From Vibrio maritimus (GTDB lineage Bacteria > Pseudomonadota > Gammaproteobacteria > Enterobacterales > Vibrionaceae): 64,000 nt of DNA. The translations under genes were made by a program, and so were the position numbers. Numbering within the stretch: position 1 is the stretch's first letter; each line of letters starts with the position of its first letter. This document shows, piece after piece, positions 23,083 to 30,671 of this stretch. The notes beneath the pieces are model-generated. The model was not told where the DNA came from and made no database searches. It saw only the letters and a program-made list of their open reading frames with translations. The stretch spans positions 62,001-126,000 of the forward strand of contig NZ_CP090438.1 in the NCBI RefSeq assembly GCF_021441885.1, written 5' to 3'.

Positions 23083-23700
23083 ATGGATTATCATGTTTGG
23101 TTCGCTTATGTGGTTACAGCGATCGTATTTAGCTTGGCGCCAGGTTCGGGTACCGTTAACTCGATCAGTAACGGCCTAAGTTACGGGACACGTAAATCCC
23201 TAGCTGCCATTGCTGGACTGCAAATTGGTTTGGCGATCCACATTATGTTGGTGGGGGCCGGAATTGGTGCTTTAGTAGCAAAATCAGCGCTGGCGTTTAG
23301 CATTATCAAGTGGGTAGGTGTGGTTTACCTGATTTGGCTTGGTATTCAAAAGTGGCGTGATACCTCATCCGTAAAGGCTAGCTCTGAACATGAAAGTCGT
23401 ACCGCAGGTCAACTGCTGCGCAGTGCTGTGCTGATTAATCTGACTAACCCTAAGTCGATCGTCTTTCTCGTCGCACTGTTTCCGCAATTTATCGACCCTG
23501 CTGGCGACCAAGTTCAGCAGCTCATGATTCTTGGTATCACGACAGTAACGATAGACTCAATCGTTATGCTCGGTTATACGTCGCTCGCTTCACAGATGGG
23601 GCGTTATATTCGCTCTGATCGTGTCATGGGACGCATTAATAAGTTATTTGGTTCAATGTTTGTAGGATGTGGCGCTTTGCTTGCCGCCGCGAAATCGTAA
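23083..23700 (+). CDS. rhtB: RhtB, homoserine/homoserine lactone exporter
   Basis: A 205-residue LysE/RhtB-family exporter with about six hydrophobic segments. The family motif FSLAPGSGTVNSISNGLSYG is near the N-terminus, and LINLTNPKSIVF is in the middle. It is highly similar to Escherichia coli RhtB throughout and divergent from pldB as in that species. It exports homoserine and related amino acids. Confidence 0.94.
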   Translation: MDYHVWFAYVVTAIVFSLAPGSGTVNSISNGLSYGTRKSLAAIAGLQIGLAIHIMLVGAGIGALVAKSALAFSIIKWVGVVYLIWLGIQKWRDTSSVKASSEHESRTAGQLLRSAVLINLTNPKSIVFLVALFPQFIDPAGDQVQQLMILGITTVTIDSIVMLGYTSLASQMGRYIRSDRVMGRINKLFGSMFVGCGALLAAAKS

Positions 23701-23709
23701 GGCCGCGTT

Positions 23710-24942
23710 TTGGATATGTACGCCACCTACGTAGCTCGCCAGCCCATTTTTAATGCCCGCCGGCACACCTTGGGTTACGAGTTGCTGTTCCGTGATGGAG
23801 AACGGAACGCCTTTCCAGCTCACGTGGAAGCGAATCGCGCCACCTACCGGTTGATCGCAGAAAACTTCTTATCGTTGGGTATCAATCCAGCGCTCTCTAG
23901 TTCACGCTGCTTTATCAATTTCCCTCAGCAGAGTCTGATTCGCAGGCTGCCACTCATATTACCGAAAGAGAGTGTGGTGATTGAGATCCTTGAAACCTGT
24001 GAACCAAACGATGAGTTATATGATGCAGTCAAAGAGTTAGCCCGTAGTGGCTACATCATTGCTCTTGACGATTTCGTCTATACCGACGCGTGGGAACGAT
24101 TCCTCCCATTTGTGCAGATCGTTAAACTAGACATCATGTCAATGGGCGTCGAGCAGGCATGTGAGTTTGTTCAGCGCCAAAAAGCCAAAGGCAGCCCAAG
24201 GCATTACCTTGCTGAGCGTGTCGAGACAGAGCAAGAGTTCCTCTTGACCAAACAAGCTGGGTTTAAGTTCTTTCAGGGCTTTTTCTTTAGCAAACCTGTC
24301 ATGGAAAAACAGGTTTATATCAGCGCTGAGCAACTGGTGGCGATGGAGCTGTTCCAACAGGTGTGTATGCCTGAAGTGGACTTTGACAAGATTGAGCAGA
24401 TCGTTGCTAAAGACGTTACGCTTTCTTATAAGTTGCTGCAGTTTGTTAATACCATGAATCCACGCCTCGAGTCTGAAATCTCCTCATTTAGACAAGCTTT
24501 GGTGTATCTAGGGCAAGAGAAACTCAAACTGTTTGTGTCGCTGACCGTTGCGTCGTTCATTTCGAGCAGTAAGCCCAAAGCACTCTATGAGCTCTCATTG
24601 CAACGTGCTCAATTCTGCCGATTGATGACCAAATACCCGCCGTTTAGAGATTACAAAGATCAGGCATTTATGATCGGCTTATTCTCGATTCTGGATGCTT
24701 TGATGGATCTCTCCCTAGACCAATTGATTACTCAACTGCCACTATGCGAAGAGATCAAACGTGCGCTGCTAGAGAGGCAAGGTCCGTATGGACGATTGCT
24801 GTCGATGGGAGAGTGTTTCGAATCAGCCGACTGGCAGGGGCTTGAGAAGCATCGAGCTCAGCTTGGGGTATCACAAAACCAAGTGTTTGCAGCGCTGGCG
24901 GATGCACAACGCTGGAGTCAGAAGGTTCAGGCGTTAAGCTAG
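23710..24942 (+). CDS. EAL-HDOD regulatory protein
   Basis: A 410-residue protein with an N-terminal EAL-like domain (about 2-200, starting YVARQPIFNARRHTLGYELL) and a C-terminal HDOD domain (about 205-395). Several phosphodiesterase signatures are altered: DDF is followed by VYTDAW instead of GTG, and NFPQQS replaces the usual asparagine motif. Cyclic-di-GMP hydrolysis is therefore doubtful, and a binding or scaffold role is more likely. The TTG start fits AAGG at 23699. It lies 9 nt after rhtB, and its stop overlaps the stop of the convergent lipoprotein gene. Confidence 0.88.
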   Translation: MDMYATYVARQPIFNARRHTLGYELLFRDGERNAFPAHVEANRATYRLIAENFLSLGINPALSSSRCFINFPQQSLIRRLPLILPKESVVIEILETCEPNDELYDAVKELARSGYIIALDDFVYTDAWERFLPFVQIVKLDIMSMGVEQACEFVQRQKAKGSPRHYLAERVETEQEFLLTKQAGFKFFQGFFFSKPVMEKQVYISAEQLVAMELFQQVCMPEVDFDKIEQIVAKDVTLSYKLLQFVNTMNPRLESEISSFRQALVYLGQEKLKLFVSLTVASFISSSKPKALYELSLQRAQFCRLMTKYPPFRDYKDQAFMIGLFSILDALMDLSLDQLITQLPLCEEIKRALLERQGPYGRLLSMGECFESADWQGLEKHRAQLGVSQNQVFAALADAQRWSQKVQALS

Positions 24943-25973
24943 TTATCGCCTGAGGGGGTGCTTTTCGGTAAGACGGTCAGCATGTTTTGATACGCCATTT
25001 TATTGGCGACATGTTTAGGCAGTGCAGACAGTACCGGGTCCCATATCGCGAGCGCTCCTTGCTGATACTGAAATTGACCCACGACATCACTACCAATCAT
25101 AAACCGCTCAGGATACGCCTCAATCAATGATAGCCAGCGGCTGTCGACTCGACCTTGGGGCGCGATGACCTCAATGAGACTCCAAGACGCCAAGATGTAC
25201 AGGTTGTCATGCTCACTTAAAAGGTCTGCCACGGTTTGGTAGAGGAATCGCATCTTGATGGTTCGAGTGAGTGTGGTCGTGGTACCCGCATGAGCCCAGA
25301 GAAAGCGGGTGTTAGGGTGGTTACTGAGTGCCTCTTCAAGCTCTTTTAGATAAAGCGGATTATCCTCGCGCTGTGAGGTGATATTGGTGTGCAGCAGTAC
25401 GGGAAGATCGTGCTTAGCCGCTAAATCATAGACTTTGGCAAGTGCTGGGTGGTTTGCTCTTGGTTTCTCATCGGCGGTGAGTGCGGTTAGATGGTCATGA
25501 CGAGTGATCACCTCCCCAATACCTTTCCAAAACCCAGGGCGAAATGTCAGCTCGCGCTCGATGTGCTCCGCGGCATTCATGTCTGTAGTGTTAAACCCAC
25601 TAAGAAAAGGGTGCAGCCTAGCTTGGCTTGGCTTCGGTAGTGATTCTACCTCGCGCGCAATGAGCTCATCGGTAAATGAATAATAGTAGACCGGGGTGTC
25701 GTCACCATACACAAAGCGCGGTGCCTTAGGTGCGCTCGCATCCCACTTTTTAATCACAGGCAACCCCATGACGTATGAGTGGTCGATACTCAATGCATCC
25801 ATATTATCAATCAGCGCCTGCGCGCCGTCACCACGTTGGAAATAGTCGACCAGGTGTACTTCGGCATCATTGACTCGACCCTGATAAGCAGAGCTACAGC
25901 CCGAGGTAAGCAGCGCGATACACGCGAAAACAGCTTTTAGTTTCACGTTAGAATAGAAACTCATGATTAACAT
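24939..25973 (-). CDS. Amidohydrolase-like lipoprotein
   Basis: A 344-residue protein with a lipoprotein signal (lipobox LTSGC) and a TIM-barrel amidohydrolase-2-like body. Candidate metal or active-site positions are VHLVD near the mature N-terminus, LLHTN, LWAHAG and IGSDVVG. The canonical HxH is replaced by H-x-x-D at the first position. It is convergent with the EAL-HDOD gene with a 4-nt overlap. It is probably a periplasmic or envelope hydrolase of unknown substrate. Confidence 0.75.
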   Translation of the reverse strand: MLIMSFYSNVKLKAVFACIALLTSGCSSAYQGRVNDAEVHLVDYFQRGDGAQALIDNMDALSIDHSYVMGLPVIKKWDASAPKAPRFVYGDDTPVYYYSFTDELIAREVESLPKPSQARLHPFLSGFNTTDMNAAEHIERELTFRPGFWKGIGEVITRHDHLTALTADEKPRANHPALAKVYDLAAKHDLPVLLHTNITSQREDNPLYLKELEEALSNHPNTRFLWAHAGTTTTLTRTIKMRFLYQTVADLLSEHDNLYILASWSLIEVIAPQGRVDSRWLSLIEAYPERFMIGSDVVGQFQYQQGALAIWDPVLSALPKHVANKMAYQNMLTVLPKSTPSGDN

Positions 25974-26034
25974 CCATGTGATTGAGCTAAGCGTTACGCT
26001 ACCACGACTGATAAGCGACGTAAATCTATGGGAT

Positions 26035-26355
26035 TTAACGATTTAGCGCAAAATGTAGGAATTTATCACCCTGATAAGTCAGTACGCCTTTATCGCCAGG
26101 ATTGAGGTGATGATAGTAGTGGACGCCAATCTGGAACTCTCTTTTGGGGCCAAATGCGCCTTTTTGAATGTAGATCCAGTATTCGTCTTCTTGGGTCGGG
26201 TCTTCGGTGGCAACAACCTGCTTATCAAGAATGGTAACAGAGGCTTTTCGCTCAGGCGCATCAATACCAAGTGTGTGTTTTCTTTGAATGAAAACAAAAT
26301 GATAGCCAGCAATAACGATCAGTACAATGACAGCAATAATCAGAGAGATAGGCAT
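26035..26355 (-). CDS. DUF2500 family protein (YhhM-like)
   Basis: About 106 residues. An N-terminal transmembrane helix (MPISLIIAVIVLIVIAGYHF) is followed by a soluble beta-rich domain. This is the DUF2500/YhhM family; in Escherichia coli it sits near rsmD-ftsY. The start is the ATG after a GGGG stretch; a further in-frame ATG lies five codons upstream. The function is unknown. Confidence 0.83.
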   Translation of the reverse strand: MPISLIIAVIVLIVIAGYHFVFIQRKHTLGIDAPERKASVTILDKQVVATEDPTQEDEYWIYIQKGAFGPKREFQIGVHYYHHLNPGDKGVLTYQGDKFLHFALNR

Positions 26356-26615
26356 ACAAACCCCATTCATTTCAGTACGCTGGAACTAAGATCGCACAAA
26401 ACCAGCAGAAAATAAGCTGTCATCGTTGGTTTAGCCAAGATTTTTAGGCTCATATCACACAAAAGCGGGCTGAATTAGGTTTAAATCTTTACTTGAATTT
26501 ACCTTACAATTGTCGAATTCTTAATACAGATGGTTAACAATGGAGTGAACCAAAGTTTTGGACATTAGCCAGCACACCTTTTTTTCACAGTTCGCTGGTG
26601 GTTGGAGGGATGCAT

Positions 26616-26987
26616 ATGTCTGATATTGAACGTGTTGTTTTACGAACGAGGCGCTTAGAGAAGTTGCTTAGGCAGCAATATCGCGCCGATGGTAAGGGCT
26701 TACATCAACTTGTGACTAGCTGTGAAGAACGGCTACCGCATGATGTGATTAGCAAATTGAGATACATCGCGACCATTCGCAACAAGATCGTTCATGAAGA
26801 AGATTTTGAGTTGGATGACAAATCAGGATTTCTTCGTGCCTGTGATGAGTGTGAACAAGAGTTAACGCCTAGAAGCAGTCGCTTTATTTGGCGCACCGCC
26901 ATGTGGTTGATGGCACTGATCACCTTGCTTGCAATGGGCTTCTACTACGTGCACTGGGAGAAGGTGCTACACATCATCTCTAAATGA
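26616..26987 (+). CDS. Small membrane-anchored HEPN-like protein (DUF4145-like)
   Basis: The start is an ATG preceded by GGAGG (26604-26608) at 7 nt. The product has 123 residues: a helical N-terminal domain carrying Arg55-Asn-Lys-Ile-Val-His60, the R-X4-H pattern of HEPN domains, then one transmembrane helix at about 94-113. No nucleotidyltransferase or other toxin-antitoxin partner is adjacent. RNase activity is therefore only a possibility. It is followed by a bidirectional terminator. Confidence 0.72.
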   Translation: MSDIERVVLRTRRLEKLLRQQYRADGKGLHQLVTSCEERLPHDVISKLRYIATIRNKIVHEEDFELDDKSGFLRACDECEQELTPRSSRFIWRTAMWLMALITLLAMGFYYVHWEKVLHIISK

Positions 26988-27007
26988 GAGTGTTTACCCC
27001 AAATAGC

Positions 27008-27036
27008 AAAAGGGACGCATTAAGCGTCCCTTTTTT
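27008..27036. terminator. Bidirectional terminator
   Basis: AAAAGGGACGC pairs with GCGTCCCTTTT, with A-runs and T-runs on either side. It can serve both the HEPN-like gene (plus) and the small peptide gene (minus). Confidence 0.9.
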
Positions 27037-27067
27037 GATCTTGTAGATTAACGTCTACTCATCGCTA

Positions 27068-27148
27068 TTAGTAAAGCATCGGCAGTGTCATTAGCCCTAC
27101 CACTACGGCTATCATCACTAGACCTTGCTTCTGAGAAGATGAAATCAT
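27068..27148 (-). CDS. Unrecognised 26-residue membrane peptide
   Basis: An ATG-to-TAA frame of 26 codons with AGGAG 7 nt upstream. The peptide has a short polar head (MISSSQKQ) and then one hydrophobic segment to the C-terminal Tyr, consistent with a single-span inner-membrane peptide. An extended -10 promoter lies about 40 nt upstream and a strong terminator lies 32 nt downstream, so the transcript would be about 170 nt. I do not recognise the family. It could also be a dual-function small RNA. Confidence 0.6.
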   Translation of the reverse strand: MISSSQKQGLVMIAVVVGLMTLPMLY

Positions 27149-27185
27149 AACACTGCTCCTTTTATTAATTCTGTCGTTGGATATA

Positions 27186-27215
27186 AGAATAGCACCTGTT
27201 TTGGCTTTTAGGCAA
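27186..27215 (-). promoter_or_regulatory. Putative promoter of the 26-residue peptide gene
   Basis: Read on the minus strand: TTGCCT, an 18-nt spacer, and TATTCT preceded by TGC (extended -10). The predicted start, near 27179, leaves a leader of about 30 nt before the ribosome binding site and ATG. Confidence 0.45.
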
Positions 27216-27889
27216 GGATATTGTCAAAAAAACTCCATTTTTATAAGTTTTCCACCCTAAATATGATCTTAATGCCACAAAGAAACAGTGTATTTATTCT
27301 GGGTTAATTTTGACCGCACGTGGTTTTGTGATGTAGATTTAAATTAACTGATTGTTATTTAAGAATAAATTTGTGATTGCGTAGTGTTCGTTATAACTGG
27401 TGTTTGTTTTGGGGGTTTGGTGTCAACCTGAGGTGAATACCTAGTTAAGCATTGTTTTTGGTGTCTAATTAAGAAGGTGATTTACTGATAGATGAGAAAG
27501 TAGGGCTGATTTTCTTAAGAGGTGATAGGAAAACCGTAACTTTTATTAAGTTATTAGAAAGTTAATGAGCGAGCTTTGTTAGAGTGATTCTTATTTTAGT
27601 TGCTGTAAAACAATGGCTTAGGTTGAGTTTTCTGAGTGGGTGATGTTGGTTTACGTTAGCGTTAATGATCCACTATCGGAAAAACCACGTTACGTCATAG
27701 CAAAGAAAGGAAAACGTTTGCTTTGTAATTTTTATGTTTGAGTGACAAAAGGGACGTACTCACACTGAATCTTGGCCTGTCAAAGGCAAACTTTTTTAGT
27801 TTAAGACAAGTCCAACTTTTGAACCTTGCCACTGGACAGTCATCATCAGCTTCATACACTGGGTTCGAAAATAAGAATTAGGTGTGTGT
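27216..27889. other. AT-rich non-coding gap
   Basis: About 670 bp of visibly AT-rich sequence with no frame longer than spurious ones and no recognisable RNA gene. A weak stem followed by a T-rich stretch (AGCAAA ... TTTGCT, about 27697-27735) is the only terminator-like structure. It may hold regulatory sites for the YhhN gene or an unrecognised small RNA. Confidence 0.4.
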
Positions 27890-28528
27890 ATGTGGAGTTG
27901 GCTAGCTGTAGCCCTATCGTGTTTGCTGTTTATTTTTGCTGGTGAGAAAGGGGACAAAGCCCGAATGGTGGTGTTTAGTGGACTAACACACGCTCTTTTG
28001 GCTGTCATACTTATCAAGACGGGAATGTTCGAGCCTTACCAAATGTGGATACTGGTAGGGTTAGTGCTATTTACTGTTAGCGACGGAGTCGTGCAGTGGC
28101 GACGTTTTACCAAACTCAGTTTTTTTGGATACATAGCGGCGCAACTCGCTTATAGCTGGGCTATGTGGGGACAAGTGAACAGTGAGTTTGTGCTTTGGCT
28201 GCCTGCATTGTTGTTCTGCATTGCTATCGTCACCTTCTTATTACTATTACCTAGACTCGATTCATTTCTTATGCCCGTTGCCTTGATGGGTTTATCACTG
28301 GTTCATCTTATGTGTGCCGCAGGCGAGGCGTGGCTAATTACCCGTTCGTTTGAGGCGATGATTGGGTTTGCGGGGGCGGCGTGTCTTGCCCTGTCAGCGT
28401 TGCTGCTAGCACTGGATAAGTACCATTTCCAATCAAAACGCGCCAGTTATGCTGTATCGGGAAGCTACTACCTGGCGCATGGTCTTATTGTGGCTTCGGC
28501 GCTGTCGAGCTCAACTCAAATGATATAG
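27890..28528 (+). CDS. YhhN family membrane protein (lysoplasmalogenase-like)
   Basis: About 212 residues with seven to eight hydrophobic helices. It resembles the YhhN/TMEM86 family, whose animal members hydrolyse the vinyl ether of lysoplasmalogens; bacterial substrates are unclear. The ATG at 27890 is chosen over a GTG two codons earlier because AGG lies 7 nt upstream. It is monocistronic. Confidence 0.82.
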   Translation: MWSWLAVALSCLLFIFAGEKGDKARMVVFSGLTHALLAVILIKTGMFEPYQMWILVGLVLFTVSDGVVQWRRFTKLSFFGYIAAQLAYSWAMWGQVNSEFVLWLPALLFCIAIVTFLLLLPRLDSFLMPVALMGLSLVHLMCAAGEAWLITRSFEAMIGFAGAACLALSALLLALDKYHFQSKRASYAVSGSYYLAHGLIVASALSSSTQMI

Positions 28529-28612
28529 CGTCGCTTTGGCTTGCGTCAGATCATGATGCGCCACGCTAAGATTGGCTAGCATAGTAGCACGCTATTTAGT
28601 GAGGTAATCTTC

Positions 28613-28849
28613 ATGACAACATCTATCCATGCCCACAAAGTTCTTAACCTGCTGCGTGAGCAACCAATGAGCCGTGAGCAGTTAGAGCAAACCGTTCTTG
28701 ATCAGTTTGGCGCGGATGCTACTTTCCGTACATGTAGCCGAGAAGGCTTTGATCTTGAGGCTTTGCTAGCGTTCTTTATCGAAAAGCAGAAAGTGATTGA
28801 GAATGAGGGTTTGTGGACGCTAAACATCGAGCGAGTCTGTTCTCACTAA
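28613..28849 (+). CDS. YecH family small metal-binding protein
   Basis: A 78-residue protein of the YecH/DUF2492 family. It has the N-terminal IHAHKVLNLL, the central FGADATFRTCSREGFD and a terminal Cys-Ser-His, giving conserved His and Cys residues suited to metal binding. It is close in length and pattern to Escherichia coli YecH. The function is unknown. Confidence 0.88.
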   Translation: MTTSIHAHKVLNLLREQPMSREQLEQTVLDQFGADATFRTCSREGFDLEALLAFFIEKQKVIENEGLWTLNIERVCSH

Positions 28850-28905
28850 TTAAGAATTAGCCTGCTATACTCCACTGCAAATTCTTAGATAGCAGGCTGT
28901 AATCC

Positions 28906-29490
28906 ATGGATATTCTTTCAGCGGCGACCATGTTATTCCTTATCATGGACCCGCTCGGCAACCTTCCCATCATACTCTCGATACTTAAACACCTCGACCC
29001 AGAGCGACGTAGAAAGGTATTGGTCCGTGAATTGTGCTTTGCTTTGCTCATTCTGCTTCTGTTCCTTTTTGCAGGCAAAGGCATACTTAGCTTCTTACAC
29101 GTTGAGCCGGAGACGCTAAGTATTTCCGGCGGTATTATCCTATTTATCATAGCGATACGCATGATTTTTCCACAGGCTGGCAGTGTGACGGGCTTAGCCG
29201 CGGGGGAAGAGCCCTTTATTGTACCTATGGCGATCCCAATGATTGCGGGTCCCTCTGTCATCGCATCGGTTTTATTGCTCTCGACTCAAAACCCAGACAG
29301 CTTGGTAGAGCTGTCTGCTGCGGTTTTGATTGCTTGGGGGGCGACCTTCTTTATTCTCATGTTCTATAACTTTTTCCATAAAATGCTGGGTGAGAGAGGT
29401 CTTAAGGCCGTCGAGCGATTGATGGGCTTATTACTAGTTATGATTTCAACCCAGATGTTCCTGAACGGGGTGAAGAGTTACCTAGGTTAA
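28906..29490 (+). CDS. yhgN: YhgN, MarC-family membrane protein
   Basis: A 194-residue polytopic protein with six predicted helices. It has the MarC/NAAT motif MDPLGNLPI in the first helix and a second copy-like motif VPMAIPMIAGPS in the fourth. It matches the YhgN branch of the family. The transport substrate is not established. It is followed by a terminator shared with yhhL. Confidence 0.92.
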   Translation: MDILSAATMLFLIMDPLGNLPIILSILKHLDPERRRKVLVRELCFALLILLLFLFAGKGILSFLHVEPETLSISGGIILFIIAIRMIFPQAGSVTGLAAGEEPFIVPMAIPMIAGPSVIASVLLLSTQNPDSLVELSAAVLIAWGATFFILMFYNFFHKMLGERGLKAVERLMGLLLVMISTQMFLNGVKSYLG

Positions 29491-29516
29491 ACACCTCGGG
29501 TGATGGGTCAAAAAAG

Positions 29517-29543
29517 AAAAGAGCCGCTATTGCGGCTCTTTTT
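29517..29543. terminator. Bidirectional terminator between yhgN and the DUF1145 gene
   Basis: AAAAGAGCCGC, a 4-nt loop, GCGGCTCTTTTT. Confidence 0.9.
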
Positions 29544-29550
29544 CTAAACA

Positions 29551-29868
29551 TTACTTTTTATCGCTGTTTTCAGCAGTTTGGTCTTCTGGCTCTGGAGCAG
29601 GCCCCATCATGTGTTTTTGACGGATATCCAGTAGGGCAAAAATACCAAACGCAAGTATCGAGTATTTCTCCCATGTGCCCAGTTTCAACTTGTCGCCAAA
29701 GGCACCAAGGAAAATCGCCATTTGAACGCCATGCATCAAGAACAAGAACGCGGTCATGATATAGAGAGCGATGGCACCTTTGCCCGGAAATGGATGGAAG
29801 ATATTCAGTATCAAGACAAACCAAACAAACCCGAAGGCGATTTTTGCTAGCATGAGTAGCGCTTTCAT
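29551..29868 (-). CDS. yhhL: DUF1145 family membrane protein (YhhL-like)
   Basis: A 105-residue protein with three hydrophobic segments and a charged C-terminal tail (PEPEDQTAENSDKK). It belongs to the DUF1145/YhhL family. It overlaps the end of rsmD by 4 nt (ATGA), the same rsmD-yhhL order as in Escherichia coli. The function is unknown. Confidence 0.88.
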   Translation of the reverse strand: MKALLMLAKIAFGFVWFVLILNIFHPFPGKGAIALYIMTAFLFLMHGVQMAIFLGAFGDKLKLGTWEKYSILAFGIFALLDIRQKHMMGPAPEPEDQTAENSDKK

Positions 29869-30485
29869 TGTGATTCCCTCTCAAATAATCGGTAGCTAAC
29901 CTGACCCGCCGTCTTTTCTTTTAGTAAGTCCCAGTGCTCTGGAATAGCGTCAAGCTGCAGTTCTTTTTCCGTTTCTATATAGATTAACGCATTGTCTGCA
30001 AGCCAACCATTATTCTCTAAACGGTCGATGACATCCGGCAGTAATCCCTTTCGAAACGGTGGATCGATGAAGACCAAGTCTTGTGGCTCGCCAGCTTGTG
30101 ATAAAAAGCTGAGCGCGTCGCCATGATGAGCTTTGATATTGTCCGCTTTGACCAGCGCAATGTTACTAACGATCTGCTTATAGGCTTTGTCATTAAGCTC
30201 AATCATAGTGACATGGTCGGCTTGCCTTGATGCGGCTTCAAACCCTAAACCGCCAGAGCCCGCAAACAGGTCCAGTACTTTGGCGTGGGGAACATCTTGT
30301 GCCAGCCAGTTAAATACCGTCTCTTTAACGCGGTCGGTCGTTGGTCTTAAACCCTCCGCATCATGTACAGGGAGCTTGCGACCACGCCAAAGTCCGCTAA
30401 TGATGCGAACGCTACCCATCTGAGACGATGGTTTTTGTGATGGAGTTTGCTTGCGACGTCTAACCATAGATTTTTTGACCGCCAA
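29865..30485 (-). CDS. rsmD: 16S rRNA (guanine-966-N2)-methyltransferase
   Basis: A 206-residue Rossmann methyltransferase. The SAM loop is VLDLFAGSGGLGFEA and the catalytic motif is FIDPPF. The basic N-terminus (VRRRKQ) and RIISGLWRGRKLPV are typical of RsmD. It methylates G966 of 16S rRNA in the small subunit. It is divergent from ftsY, a widely conserved pairing. Confidence 0.96.
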   Translation of the reverse strand: MAVKKSMVRRRKQTPSQKPSSQMGSVRIISGLWRGRKLPVHDAEGLRPTTDRVKETVFNWLAQDVPHAKVLDLFAGSGGLGFEAASRQADHVTMIELNDKAYKQIVSNIALVKADNIKAHHGDALSFLSQAGEPQDLVFIDPPFRKGLLPDVIDRLENNGWLADNALIYIETEKELQLDAIPEHWDLLKEKTAGQVSYRLFERESQ

Positions 30486-30671
30486 TAAAGTGATACTATA
30501 ACGGGCTCATTAACGAGCTTAAATTAATAAGTGACGAAGTGTACCAATCTCTGAGAAAAGTTTTCACTGCTTTGTCACAAATATTTTTTGCACCGCCAGA
30601 CGTTAACCTATAACGTCTAGGCTACGACGAATTTAAGACATTTGAAAAGACAGTATTCAGGATAGTTTCAG

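Noticed and set aside
26107..26415. Plus-strand frame opposite the DUF2500 gene
   Set aside because: It is antisense to a recognised gene, and its product has no recognisable features.
20000..30500. A hidden defence or mobile island in the accessory-flavoured region
   Set aside because: No integrase, transposase, helicase-nuclease pair, toxin-antitoxin pair or repeat array is visible. Most of these genes are conserved neighbours in vibrios or enterobacteria.
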